A DNA stretch of 64,000 nt, taken from positions 62,001-126,000 of the forward strand of contig JACJWY010000007.1 of assembly GCA_020636955.1 (NCBI GenBank), given 5' to 3'. The position numbers were made by a program, and so were the translations under genes. This document shows positions 1 to 7,966 of the stretch, piece after piece (positions within the stretch are counted from its first letter, which is position 1; each line of letters begins with the position of its first letter). The stretch comes from Thermoleophilales bacterium (GTDB taxonomy: Bacteria; Actinomycetota; Thermoleophilia; Solirubrobacterales; 70-9). The notes under the pieces are model-generated. The model was not told where the DNA came from, ran no database searches, and worked only from the letters and a program-made list of their open reading frames with translations.

Positions 1-1421
1 ACACCTCACGGGCATCGAATGTGACCGCGGGGGCGGTCTACAACTCGGTGATCAAACGTGAGCGCCGCGGTGATTACCTCGGCGGCACAGTTCAGGTGAT
101 CCCGCATATCACCGACGAAATCAAGAACCGGATCCTGATCGTGGCCGAGACCAAGCAGGTCGATTTCGTAATCACCGAGATCGGGGGCACGGTCGGCGAC
201 ATCGAATCACTTGCCTTCCTCGAGGCGATCCGTCAGCTCTACACGGATCTCGGCTCCCGCCGGGCCATGTTCATTCACCTCACGCTGGTCCCGTACATCG
301 TTCATGCCGGGGAGATGAAAACCAAGCCCACCCAGCATTCGGTCAACGAACTTCGCCGGATCGGCATTCAGCCGGATGCCCTGATCTGCAGGTCGGTCTC
401 CGGCCTCGATCGCGACATCAGGAAGAAGATCGCTCAGTTTGCTTCGCTGCCGACGGACAGCGTGATTTCCGGCCAGGACGTGGACAACGTCTACAAGATC
501 CCGCTGATGTACCGGGCCGAGGGACTCGACGATTTCATCCTCGAACACTTCCACATGGAGGATGCTCCGCCGCCCGATCTCTCCGACTGGGAAGCGATGC
601 TGAGGATGTCGGAAAGCACCGAAGGAACCGTGAAGATCGCCCTGGTCGGCAAGTACATCCAGCTGGCCGACTCGTACAAGTCGGTGATCGAGGCACTTGA
701 ACACGGCGGCATCCACAACGGGGTCGACGTCGACATTGACCTGGTTGATTCCGAGGAATTTGACGTCACTCGCCTCGAGGGAGTCGACGGGATCCTGATT
801 CCGGGCGGCTTTGGCGAACGCGGGGTGGAAGGCAAGATCGAGGCCGCCAGGTATGCCCGCGAGAACGGGATCCCTTATCTGGGCATATGCCTCGGCATGC
901 AGATCGCGGTGATCGAGTTCGCCCGGCACATCGCCGGCATGGATGGAGCCAACTCCGCCGAGTTCGATCCGGAAACGCCCTTTCCGGTGGTCGACCTGCT
1001 GCCGGAGCAGAAGGAGGTTTCCGACATGGGAGGCACCATGCGGCTGGGCGCGGACCCGGTCAAGCTCCATGACGGCACCCGGGCGCTCGAGATCTTCGGC
1101 GAAGCGGTGATTTACAAGCGCCACCGTCATCGCTATGAGGTGAACAACCTTCTGCGGACCCGGCTTGAGGATCAGGGTCTGATCTGCTCCGGCACTTCGC
1201 CGGATGAACGTTTGGTCGAAATCGTCGAGCTCGATGACCATCCCTTCTATGTCGCATCGCAGTTCCACCCCGAATTCAACTCCCGGCCGAACCGCCCCGA
1301 GCCGCTTTTCCGGGAGTTCATGAAGGCCGCCGCCAAGGTCGCGGCCGAAAGGCCCGACGATGTCGAGGAAGTGGACGCTGCGGGTAGTTCTCCGGTTGAA
1401 GTCGAGACCCAGGAGGCGTAG
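1..1421 (+). CDS. pyrG: CTP synthase (5' truncated)
   Basis: CTP synthase makes CTP from UTP, ATP and glutamine in the cytoplasm. The gene runs off the left edge; the reading frame is already open at base 3 and reads TSRASNVTAG, so the GTG at base 21 is an internal valine codon, not the start. About 75 N-terminal residues of the usual ~545 are missing. What remains is the end of the synthetase domain (GDYLGGTVQVIPHI) and the class I glutamine amidotransferase domain with the nucleophile motif GICLGMQ and the C-terminal His-Glu pair in FHPEFNSRP. The acidic tail after about codon 440 is not conserved. The next gene starts 2 bases after the stop, suggesting one transcript. Confidence 0.97.
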   Translation, partial: TSRASNVTAGAVYNSVIKRERRGDYLGGTVQVIPHITDEIKNRILIVAETKQVDFVITEIGGTVGDIESLAFLEAIRQLYTDLGSRRAMFIHLTLVPYIVHAGEMKTKPTQHSVNELRRIGIQPDALICRSVSGLDRDIRKKIAQFASLPTDSVISGQDVDNVYKIPLMYRAEGLDDFILEHFHMEDAPPPDLSDWEAMLRMSESTEGTVKIALVGKYIQLADSYKSVIEALEHGGIHNGVDVDIDLVDSEEFDVTRLEGVDGILIPGGFGERGVEGKIEAARYARENGIPYLGICLGMQIAVIEFARHIAGMDGANSAEFDPETPFPVVDLLPEQKEVSDMGGTMRLGADPVKLHDGTRALEIFGEAVIYKRHRHRYEVNNLLRTRLEDQGLICSGTSPDERLVEIVELDDHPFYVASQFHPEFNSRPNRPEPLFREFMKAAAKVAAERPDDVEEVDAAGSSPVEVETQEA

Positions 1422-1423
1422 AC

Positions 1424-1939
1424 ATGCCGTTTCTCTTCTGGATCCTGGTCGCCCTGATCGGCGCCGGCATCCATCTCGCGCGGCACAAGGACCAGCGCGG
1501 GACCGCTGAAGTTTCAAGGGTGCTGTTGATGTACTGGCTCGCCCTGGCGATCGGGCTGGGCTCCATCTTCGGCGCTGCATTTCACGTGTTCGATGCGAAG
1601 GAGACAGCCGAACAGATCGGCTTCGTGCCGTGGAATGCAACCGGTACCGGAGCCTTCCAGTTCGAGAACGCGATGGGCGATCTTGCGATTGGCGTCGCCG
1701 GCCTGCTTTGCCTCTGGATCCGTGACGCCAAATTCTGGCTCGCAGTGATCATCATCGCGACGATCCAGTTCTGGGGTGATGCCTACGGTCACATCCATCA
1801 GATGGTCAAGTACGACAATCACGATCCTGACAACACCGGATTCGTGCTGTGGCTCGACATCATTAACCCGGCGATTCTGATCGTCCTTTACTGGCTGTCA
1901 CGCAAGGGCAGCCTCCGGGCCTCGCCCGACGCCAACTGA
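1424..1939 (+). CDS. DUF6790-like four-helix membrane protein
   Basis: A 171-residue integral membrane protein with about four hydrophobic segments (residues ~1-16, 30-50, 80-105, 140-155). Polar residues sit near the predicted membrane faces: FENAMGDLAIG, WGDAYGHIHQ and DNHDPDNTG. The pattern matches my recollection of the uncharacterised DUF6790 family; no function is known. It starts 2 bases after pyrG and ends 11 bases before the peptidase gene, so it probably shares their transcript. The family name is from memory and unverified; membrane location is clear from the sequence. Confidence 0.75.
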   Translation: MPFLFWILVALIGAGIHLARHKDQRGTAEVSRVLLMYWLALAIGLGSIFGAAFHVFDAKETAEQIGFVPWNATGTGAFQFENAMGDLAIGVAGLLCLWIRDAKFWLAVIIIATIQFWGDAYGHIHQMVKYDNHDPDNTGFVLWLDIINPAILIVLYWLSRKGSLRASPDAN

Positions 1940-1950
1940 AACCCGCCGGG

Positions 1951-3072
1951 ATGAGCCGCTTTGTTCGCCTCTGCGAAGCAGCCAGCCCGACCGGCGACGA
2001 GCGGGAGATAGCCGATCTGGTCCGGGCCGAACTCGAGTCGTTTGGACTCGAGGTTGCCGAGGACGATGCTGCCGTTCCGGCCGGCGCCGGTGCCGGAAAC
2101 CTCCTGACCCGGATCCCGGGCCGACCCCGCCCGGATGGTTCCGACCCGGGGTACCTGATGTTCTGTGCCCATCTGGACACGGTTCCCCACGATGGTCCGA
2201 TCGAGGTGGTCCTCGACGAAGAGGGCATCTACCGCTCCGGGGGCGACACGATTCTCGGTGCTGATAACAAGGCGGCGGTGGCGGTGCTGATGGAAATGGC
2301 GGCTCGAGCGGTAGCCGAGCCTCCGGCGGTCGGGCTTGAGTTGTTGTTCACGGTTGCCGAGGAACAGGGACTGCGCGGGGCGGCCGCCTTCGATCGTTCG
2401 AAGCTCCGCTCGGAAATGGGATACGTACTGGACCACGCGACAGATATCGGGGACGTGATCATTGCCGCACCGACCCACATAGGAATCAGGGCGGAATTTC
2501 ACGGTAGCGAGGCTCACGCCGGTCTCGTCCCCGAATCGGGCCGGTCCGCGATCGCGGCGGCCGCCCGGGCGATCGCGGAGATGGAACTTGGCCGCCTCGA
2601 CGAAGAGAGCACCGCGAACATCGGGGTCATTTCCGGGGGCACTTCAGGCAACGTGATCCCGGGCCACTGCCTGGTCGTCGGGGAAGCCAGATCGATCGAC
2701 CCGGAGCGTGTGACCGGGGTGATCGCCGAAATGACCGATGCCATGGTCTGGTCGGCATCCGAAGCCGGGGTGGAGGTGGACATCACCACCGAGAAGCACT
2801 TCACCGGCTACCGGGTCGAAGAGGACTCGAGGTCACTGGCGCTGGCGGAAGCGGCCCTGTCGGCGCGCGGTCACCTCCCCCGACGGATCACCACCGGCGG
2901 AGGCTCGGACGCGAGTGTGTTCCGGGCGCGGGATATGGACTGCCTGCTGCTGGCCAACGGCACCTACGCGAACCACACTCTCGATGAGAACGTGCCGCGG
3001 GAAAACCTCGTCGAGATGCTCGAGATCTGCGAAGCGATCGTCGAACTGGCCGGGGCCGAAGATCAATGCTGA
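1951..3072 (+). CDS. M20 family metallopeptidase (peptidase T-like)
   Basis: Predicted zinc-dependent cytoplasmic exopeptidase of the M20/M25/M40 superfamily, 373 residues, closest in pattern to the tripeptidase T/YqjE group. Visible motifs are the first metal ligand in CAHLDTVP, the bridging Asp in ILGADNKAAV, the catalytic Glu pair in TVAEEQGLRG, a later ligand in LDHATDIG, and the C-terminal HT of ANHTLDENV. The dimerisation (lid) domain covers roughly residues 180-285. Substrate specificity cannot be read from the sequence; a deacetylase-type hydrolase of the same superfamily is possible. The stop overlaps the next start by 7 bases, indicating translational coupling. Confidence 0.88.
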   Translation: MSRFVRLCEAASPTGDEREIADLVRAELESFGLEVAEDDAAVPAGAGAGNLLTRIPGRPRPDGSDPGYLMFCAHLDTVPHDGPIEVVLDEEGIYRSGGDTILGADNKAAVAVLMEMAARAVAEPPAVGLELLFTVAEEQGLRGAAAFDRSKLRSEMGYVLDHATDIGDVIIAAPTHIGIRAEFHGSEAHAGLVPESGRSAIAAAARAIAEMELGRLDEESTANIGVISGGTSGNVIPGHCLVVGEARSIDPERVTGVIAEMTDAMVWSASEAGVEVDITTEKHFTGYRVEEDSRSLALAEAALSARGHLPRRITTGGGSDASVFRARDMDCLLLANGTYANHTLDENVPRENLVEMLEICEAIVELAGAEDQC

Positions 3073-4052
3073 AGCTCCGGCGCGCGACCGTTGTTTCCGA
3101 TGAACCCCTGCAGATCAGGCTGGACGGTTCCGACGAAGTTCGCAGCGCCTGGGCGGATCCGTCGATGGTCGGTCCCTGCGAAACGGGCGACGAGGTTGTC
3201 GTAAACGTGGAGGCGCTCGACCTCGGGCTCGGGTCGGGAGGCTTTGACGTGGTTCACGTGAACCTCACGCGGGGCCTGAAAGCGGAGGGTTCTCCCAGCG
3301 AGCACGTGATGAAGCTCAATTACACCTCGCTCCAGCATCCCGTCGCTACGATCGAGCGTGAAGAAGGGAGAGATCGCAGCATGCCACTGCCGGTGCTGGC
3401 AATCGGGCTTCACGGCCATCTCGCCCCGGCGGCCTGGGCAGCCGCAGACGGCGGGGCGGGCAAAGTCGGCTACATCCAGACCGGGGGCGGCGCACTTCCC
3501 GCCGCGCTTTCACGCGACGTCGCCGAACTGCTTGACCGCGGTCTCCTTGCGGGGCATGTGACGGCCGGTCCTTCGTATGGGGGGCCGGCGGAAGCGATTT
3601 CCCTGATCGGGGCGATCGATGCCGCCGCATCCCTGGGCTGGCAGGCGGTTATCGCCGGTCCGGGCCCGGGAATCCTCGGCTCGGGAACCGCGTTTGGTCA
3701 CGGTGGCATGGCCGCCCTGGACGTGATCCACGCCGCCCTGGCCCTGGGAGCTCCGGCGCTGCTTTCGCCAAGGATGTCCTCCGGCGACCCGCGGCCAAGG
3801 CATCAGGGTCTCAGCCATCACACCCGGGCCGTGCTCGACCTTGCGCTCGGCCCGATCGAGCTTCCGGTGCCTGACCGGTTCCTTGACCTGATCCCCGACG
3901 GGGTCGATGGCGTCGTTGCGGTCGAGGTCGATCTCGACGGTTACGCGAAGTGCGGGCTGCCGCGACGGACCATGGGTCGGGACCTCGAGGAAGACGAACC
4001 ATTCTTCGCGGGACCGCTGGCAGCCGGCAAGCGGCTGGCCGACCTCGCCTGA
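3066..4052 (+). CDS. DUF3866 family protein
   Basis: A 328-residue protein resembling DUF3866, a family of unknown function found in Actinobacteria and Firmicutes. It has a small beta-rich N-terminal part (residues 1-80) followed by a glycine-rich alpha/beta core with GYIQTGGGALP, AGPGPGILGSGT and a basic RHQGLSHHTRAVLDLALG segment that could bind an anionic ligand. No signal peptide or membrane segment is visible. The ATG lies inside the last codons of the M20 peptidase gene, so the two are likely co-translated. In other genomes the family often sits near ADP-ribose hydrolase and xerD genes, but the role is not established. Confidence 0.85.
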   Translation: MLKLRRATVVSDEPLQIRLDGSDEVRSAWADPSMVGPCETGDEVVVNVEALDLGLGSGGFDVVHVNLTRGLKAEGSPSEHVMKLNYTSLQHPVATIEREEGRDRSMPLPVLAIGLHGHLAPAAWAAADGGAGKVGYIQTGGGALPAALSRDVAELLDRGLLAGHVTAGPSYGGPAEAISLIGAIDAAASLGWQAVIAGPGPGILGSGTAFGHGGMAALDVIHAALALGAPALLSPRMSSGDPRPRHQGLSHHTRAVLDLALGPIELPVPDRFLDLIPDGVDGVVAVEVDLDGYAKCGLPRRTMGRDLEEDEPFFAGPLAAGKRLADLA

Positions 4053-4107
4053 GCGGCGTTTTCATTGCGCCGCAAGGGATGGGGCAGGCGGGGGAGAAAA
4101 CGCTTTC

Positions 4108-5073
4108 ATGCCCCCGGCTACCGTCACGCCCGAGCCTGCCACAGAAGCCCTTGAAGGCGCCCGATTCGAGAATCTGCTGCTCGAGTTTCTTGCCTATCTG
4201 GAGCTCGAGCGGGGGCTTTCGCGAAACACCCTGAACGCCTACCGCACCGACCTGCTCCAGTACGGGGATTACCTGAGAGCAAACGAGATGGATCCGCTTG
4301 AAGTCGATCCGGCGGAGATGTCCGAATACGTGGCCAACCTGACCGAAGGCAACGGTTCCGGCCGGCGTCTTGCCTCCTCGACGATTCACCGCAAGACCGC
4401 CGCACTCCGTTCGTTTTATAAGCACCTTCGCCGCGAGGACCTGGTCGTGGCGGATCCGACCGCCGGGCTGGCCACTCCGAGGCGATCGAAGAAACTGCCG
4501 AACGTGCTCAACCAGGCAGAGGTGACGAGGCTGCTCGGGACCCCTTCCGGTGACTCACCCCAGGCTTACCGGGACCGGGCGATCCTCGAGGTGATGTACG
4601 CCTGCGGTCTGAGGGCATCCGAGTTGATCGAACTGGAAATGACCGACGTCGACACCTATGAGGGAATGTTGCGTGCCCGTGGCAAGGGCAGCAAGGAAAG
4701 GATTGTGCCGCTCGGGCGGCAGGCGATCCATGCCCTCGACGGGTACCTCAGGGCAGGTCGGCCGGAGCTTTCCAAAGGCCGGCCGGAGAAGGCCCTCTTC
4801 CTGAATTTCAGGGGCCGCCGCCTGACCAGACAGGGGCTTTACAAGATCGTTCAGGGTCATGCGAGAAACGCCGGACTCGAGGATCGGATGAGCCCGCATA
4901 CGCTGCGGCATTCATTTGCCACCCACCTCCTGGCCGGCGGTTGCGACCTCAGGGCCGTCCAGGAGATGCTCGGCCACGCCGATGTCGCGACCACCCAGAT
5001 GTACACCCACCTGACCGGCCAGCAGCTTCGCGACGTCTATTACGCATCTCATCCCCGGGCGCAGGCCAACTGA
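4108..5073 (+). CDS. xerD: Site-specific tyrosine recombinase XerD
   Basis: Xer-type tyrosine recombinase that resolves chromosome dimers at dif, here 321 residues. The N-terminal SAM-like core-binding domain (residues ~15-105, ELERGLSRNTLNAYRTDL) is followed by the catalytic domain with the expected R-K-H-R-H-Y set: Arg in CGLRASELIEL, Lys in GKGSKERIVPLG, HTLRHSFATHL, LGHADVATTQ and the Tyr nucleophile in MYTHLT. I chose the ATG at 4108 because a purine-rich GGGGGAG lies ten bases upstream and the protein then has normal length; the frame stays open upstream into the DUF3866 gene but that part does not look like Xer. Confidence 0.95.
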   Translation: MPPATVTPEPATEALEGARFENLLLEFLAYLELERGLSRNTLNAYRTDLLQYGDYLRANEMDPLEVDPAEMSEYVANLTEGNGSGRRLASSTIHRKTAALRSFYKHLRREDLVVADPTAGLATPRRSKKLPNVLNQAEVTRLLGTPSGDSPQAYRDRAILEVMYACGLRASELIELEMTDVDTYEGMLRARGKGSKERIVPLGRQAIHALDGYLRAGRPELSKGRPEKALFLNFRGRRLTRQGLYKIVQGHARNAGLEDRMSPHTLRHSFATHLLAGGCDLRAVQEMLGHADVATTQMYTHLTGQQLRDVYYASHPRAQAN

Positions 5074-5084
5074 GAAGCCAAATC

Positions 5085-5134
5085 CCCGGTGGGTCGGATT
5101 TCCGGTCCACCGGCCCACAATCCGACCCACCGGG
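5085..5134. terminator. 16-bp perfect inverted repeat between xerD and mutM
   Basis: CCCGGTGGGTCGGATT at 5085-5100 is exactly reverse-complementary to 5119-5134, with an 18-base loop that itself contains CCGGT and ACCGG. It starts 11 bases after the xerD stop and ends 33 bases before mutM. There is no T-run on either side, so a classical intrinsic terminator is doubtful; it could be a weak or factor-dependent terminator, an mRNA-stability hairpin or a protein site. Confidence 0.5.
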
Positions 5135-5167
5135 CGGATTGCTGGCTCTGATAGAACCGGCTGACCC

Positions 5168-6082
5168 GTGCCCGAGCTTCCCGAAGTCGAGACGATTCGC
5201 CGTCAACTCGAACCCGACCTGAACGGGCGGGTGATCGAGGTCGTCGAGGTGCTCGACCCTTATTTCACCAAGCCTGAGCTGCCCGGCAACTTCGAGCGGG
5301 CAGTGAACGGGCGGGAAATAGTCGATGTGGGGCGGAGAGGCAAATACCTTCTGCTCCAACTCGACGACGGGATGACCGTGGTCATTCACCTGCGAATGAC
5401 CGGCTCGCTGGTCCTTCTGGACCCGGACGGAACCGAAAACCCGGGCGATGCCCGGATCTACGCCGCCGACAAGACCGAAAAACACCTAAAGGCCCGGTTC
5501 ACACTGGACGACGGCGGCGAGCTGCGCTTCTCAGATCCCCGACGCTTCGGGCGGGGGTTCGTTGCCGGGGCCGAGGATCTGGAGGCCTACTTCGCCGCAC
5601 GGCTCGGAGTCGAACCGCTTTCGGAGGATTTCACCGTCGAATCGATGGCGCGGATGACGGCCGGACGAACCGGTCCGCTCAAATCTTTCCTGCTCGATCA
5701 GAAGGGCGTGGTGGGGGTCGGCAACATCTACGCCGACGAGGCCCTGTTCAGGGCAGGCCTTCACCCGCTTTCGCCGGGGGGCTCGATGAAGCCGGAACAT
5801 CACCTCGCCCTGCGGGACGGTGTGGTCGAGGCGCTGGAGCGCGGACTCGACCTCGGCGGAGCGTCGATTGACGACTATCGCGACGCCCGTGGCGAACAGG
5901 GCGGCATGCAGAACGAATTCCTGGTCCACCGGCGGGAAGGAGAGGAATGCGTGACCTGCGGAGGCCAGATCAAGCGGATCGTGGTCGGTGGCCGCTCCAC
6001 CTACTTCTGCCCGAACTGTCAGAAGCGGCTGCGCCGAAGGCCGAGACGGACGGGGGCGAAGAAGGTCGTTCCCGGGCCTTAG
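5168..6082 (+). CDS. mutM: Formamidopyrimidine-DNA glycosylase (Fpg/MutM)
   Basis: Bifunctional base-excision repair enzyme that removes 8-oxoguanine and formamidopyrimidines and cuts the abasic site; 304 residues. The GTG start gives the diagnostic N-terminus MPELPEVETIRRQL, where Pro2 is the Schiff-base nucleophile and Glu3 the acid. Further motifs are the conserved Lys in VGRRGKYLL, the helix-two-turn-helix region GVVGVGNIYADEALF (~residues 178-195), and the C-terminal zinc finger CVTCGG...FCPNCQ. A short basic tail follows the finger. It lies between xerD and recO in a DNA-repair stretch. Confidence 0.97.
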   Translation: MPELPEVETIRRQLEPDLNGRVIEVVEVLDPYFTKPELPGNFERAVNGREIVDVGRRGKYLLLQLDDGMTVVIHLRMTGSLVLLDPDGTENPGDARIYAADKTEKHLKARFTLDDGGELRFSDPRRFGRGFVAGAEDLEAYFAARLGVEPLSEDFTVESMARMTAGRTGPLKSFLLDQKGVVGVGNIYADEALFRAGLHPLSPGGSMKPEHHLALRDGVVEALERGLDLGGASIDDYRDARGEQGGMQNEFLVHRREGEECVTCGGQIKRIVVGGRSTYFCPNCQKRLRRRPRRTGAKKVVPGP

Positions 6083-6155
6083 GACTTGTGGACCGTTAGG
6101 TCGATGGCCTGGTCAGGCGCCGTCCGGTCCGGACGACATCATGAACCGGTTAGAC

Positions 6156-6896
6156 ATGTCACGAACTTTCAAGACAGAGGCAGTGGTGCTGAGGACCATC
6201 CGGTACGGCGAGGCCGACCGGATCCTTCACCTGTATACGCGTGAACATGGCCGGCTGGGGGCAATCGCGAAAGGCGTACGGAAACCCAGGTCCCGTTTCG
6301 GGGGCCGGCTCGAACCGTTCTTCCGGCTCGCGCTCGTGCTTCACCGGAGTCGCGGAGACCTGCACACGGTCACCTCGGCCGAAACGATCGAGGGCTATCC
6401 CCGGCTCAGGGCCAGCGGAACCGGGATCGCTGCGGCCGCCGATGCCTGCGGTGGCGTCTTGCGGCTCCTCGATGGTGTGGACGAGCCGAATCAACCTGCC
6501 TACAACCTGCTTTGCCGCTACCTTGAGCTGGTGGACGCGGATCCGGCGGGACCGGCCACCACGGGAGCGGGAATGGTCGCCTTCCGGCTGAAGCTGGCCC
6601 TCGCCGCCGGCTTCGCCCCCGAGCTTTCCGGCTGTGCACGTTGCGGCGCCACCGACCACATGACCGCCTTCTCCGGGGCTGCCGGAGGGGTCGTCTGCCC
6701 GACCTGCGAGGCAGGTTCCTTCCCGTTTTCGGCGGAAGCCCACACCTTCATGGTCCAGGCGCTCGGAAGGCCGATGGCCGATCTTCTTCCCGGGGATACG
6801 GCGGCCGTGAGACAGGCCGGCCGGGCGATCGGTGAAACGCTCGAACATCACGCGCATGTCCGGTTGCCGCGGCCGGAAGGGAGGCTGGCGGCATGA
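6156..6896 (+). CDS. recO: DNA repair protein RecO
   Basis: RecO mediates RecA loading on SSB-coated DNA in the RecFOR pathway; 246 residues. The N-terminal OB-fold region reads TFKTEAVVLRTIRYGEADRILHLY, typical of RecO. A four-cysteine cluster (CARC near residue 160 and CPTC about 25 residues later) matches the zinc-binding site seen in many RecO proteins. I start at ATG 6156, which gives the usual MSRTFKTEAVVL beginning; ATG 6141, five codons upstream in frame, is an alternative and neither has a strong ribosome site. The stop overlaps the dgt start (ATGA). Confidence 0.93.
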   Translation: MSRTFKTEAVVLRTIRYGEADRILHLYTREHGRLGAIAKGVRKPRSRFGGRLEPFFRLALVLHRSRGDLHTVTSAETIEGYPRLRASGTGIAAAADACGGVLRLLDGVDEPNQPAYNLLCRYLELVDADPAGPATTGAGMVAFRLKLALAAGFAPELSGCARCGATDHMTAFSGAAGGVVCPTCEAGSFPFSAEAHTFMVQALGRPMADLLPGDTAAVRQAGRAIGETLEHHAHVRLPRPEGRLAA

Positions 6897-7945
6897 ACCT
6901 GGCCAGCCCCGGAGCCGCTCCGGAACGTCCCGGCGACGGACCGGGCGGCGAATTCGAGAAATCGACCCGCGAGCGGGAGGAGTTGCTGCTCGGTTCGCAC
7001 GCCGTTCGCTCTTACCCGGCTGACCGGGCCGAGCCGGAGGCGGACAGCAAGTGGAGAACACCGTTCCAGCGGGATCGGGACCGGATCGTTCACAGCAAGT
7101 CCTTCCGCCGCCTGATGCACAAGACACAGGTCTTTATCGCGCCGGAGGGAGATCATTACCGGACCCGGCTCACCCACACTCTCGAAGCGACCGGAATCGC
7201 CCGGACTGTGGCGCGGGCCCTGAAGCTGAACGAGGACCTGACCGAAGCGATCGGGCTGGCCCATGATCTTGGTCATCCGCCCTTCGGTCACATCGGCGAG
7301 CAGGCGCTGGACGAGGCCAGCAAGGCTCACGGCGGACCCGGATTCAAACACAACGTGCACTCGCTGAGAGTGGTCGACGTACTCGAGCGGGAAGGTCGGG
7401 GGCTCAACCTGAACCAGCCGGTGCGGGAAGGCATCCTGAAACACACGGGGCCGGAAAAGAGTGCCTCGCTGGAAGGCCAGATTGTCAGGCTCGTCGACCG
7501 GGTCGCGTACATAAACCACGACATCGACGATGCACTGAGGGCAGGAATCCTGCGCCAGGAAGACCTGCCGGCCGACGAGATCGAGATGCTCGGCCCGACC
7601 GGCGCCAGCCGGATCGATTCGCTGGTCAAGGACATCGTCCGGCAGTCGACGGATGCCGACGAGATCATGCAGAGCGAACACATGGGCATGGCAATGCTTC
7701 GCCTGCGCAAGTTCATGTTCGACAACGTCTACCTTGGCGGCGAGGCTCGCAAGGATCACGACCGGGTTCACGGGGTAATCAGGGCCCTTTTCGAGCATTA
7801 CCTTCAGCGGATCGACGAGCTGCCGCCGCTCGACCCCGAAGCCGATTCCATACAGCGGGTCACCGATCTCCTGGCCGGCATGACCGACCGGTACTGCATC
7901 GCTGACTACACCGCGATCTACGTGCCCGAAGGCTCCCGCTTTTAG
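6893..7945 (+). CDS. dgt: Deoxyguanosinetriphosphate triphosphohydrolase-like protein
   Basis: HD-superfamily dNTP triphosphohydrolase, 350 residues, predicted to cleave dNTPs to nucleoside and tripolyphosphate. The metal site is visible as the His of RTRLTHTLEA, the HD of AIGLAHDLGHPPFGHIGE, and the later Asp in VAYINHDIDDALRAG. It belongs to the shorter Dgt-like type usual in Actinobacteria. The start overlaps the recO stop by four bases, and dnaG follows 21 bases downstream; a dgt-dnaG pair is a common actinobacterial arrangement linking dNTP control with replication. Confidence 0.94.
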   Translation: MNLASPGAAPERPGDGPGGEFEKSTREREELLLGSHAVRSYPADRAEPEADSKWRTPFQRDRDRIVHSKSFRRLMHKTQVFIAPEGDHYRTRLTHTLEATGIARTVARALKLNEDLTEAIGLAHDLGHPPFGHIGEQALDEASKAHGGPGFKHNVHSLRVVDVLEREGRGLNLNQPVREGILKHTGPEKSASLEGQIVRLVDRVAYINHDIDDALRAGILRQEDLPADEIEMLGPTGASRIDSLVKDIVRQSTDADEIMQSEHMGMAMLRLRKFMFDNVYLGGEARKDHDRVHGVIRALFEHYLQRIDELPPLDPEADSIQRVTDLLAGMTDRYCIADYTAIYVPEGSRF

Positions 7946-7966
7946 CGGGGCATAAGATCGCCGGAG

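Noticed and set aside
207..1640. 477-codon antisense frame over pyrG and the membrane-protein gene
   Set aside because: Shadow of pyrG; no domain or start signal.
4053..4107. N-terminal extension of XerD into the DUF3866 gene
   Set aside because: The frame is open, but the sequence does not resemble Xer and a good ribosome site precedes ATG 4108.
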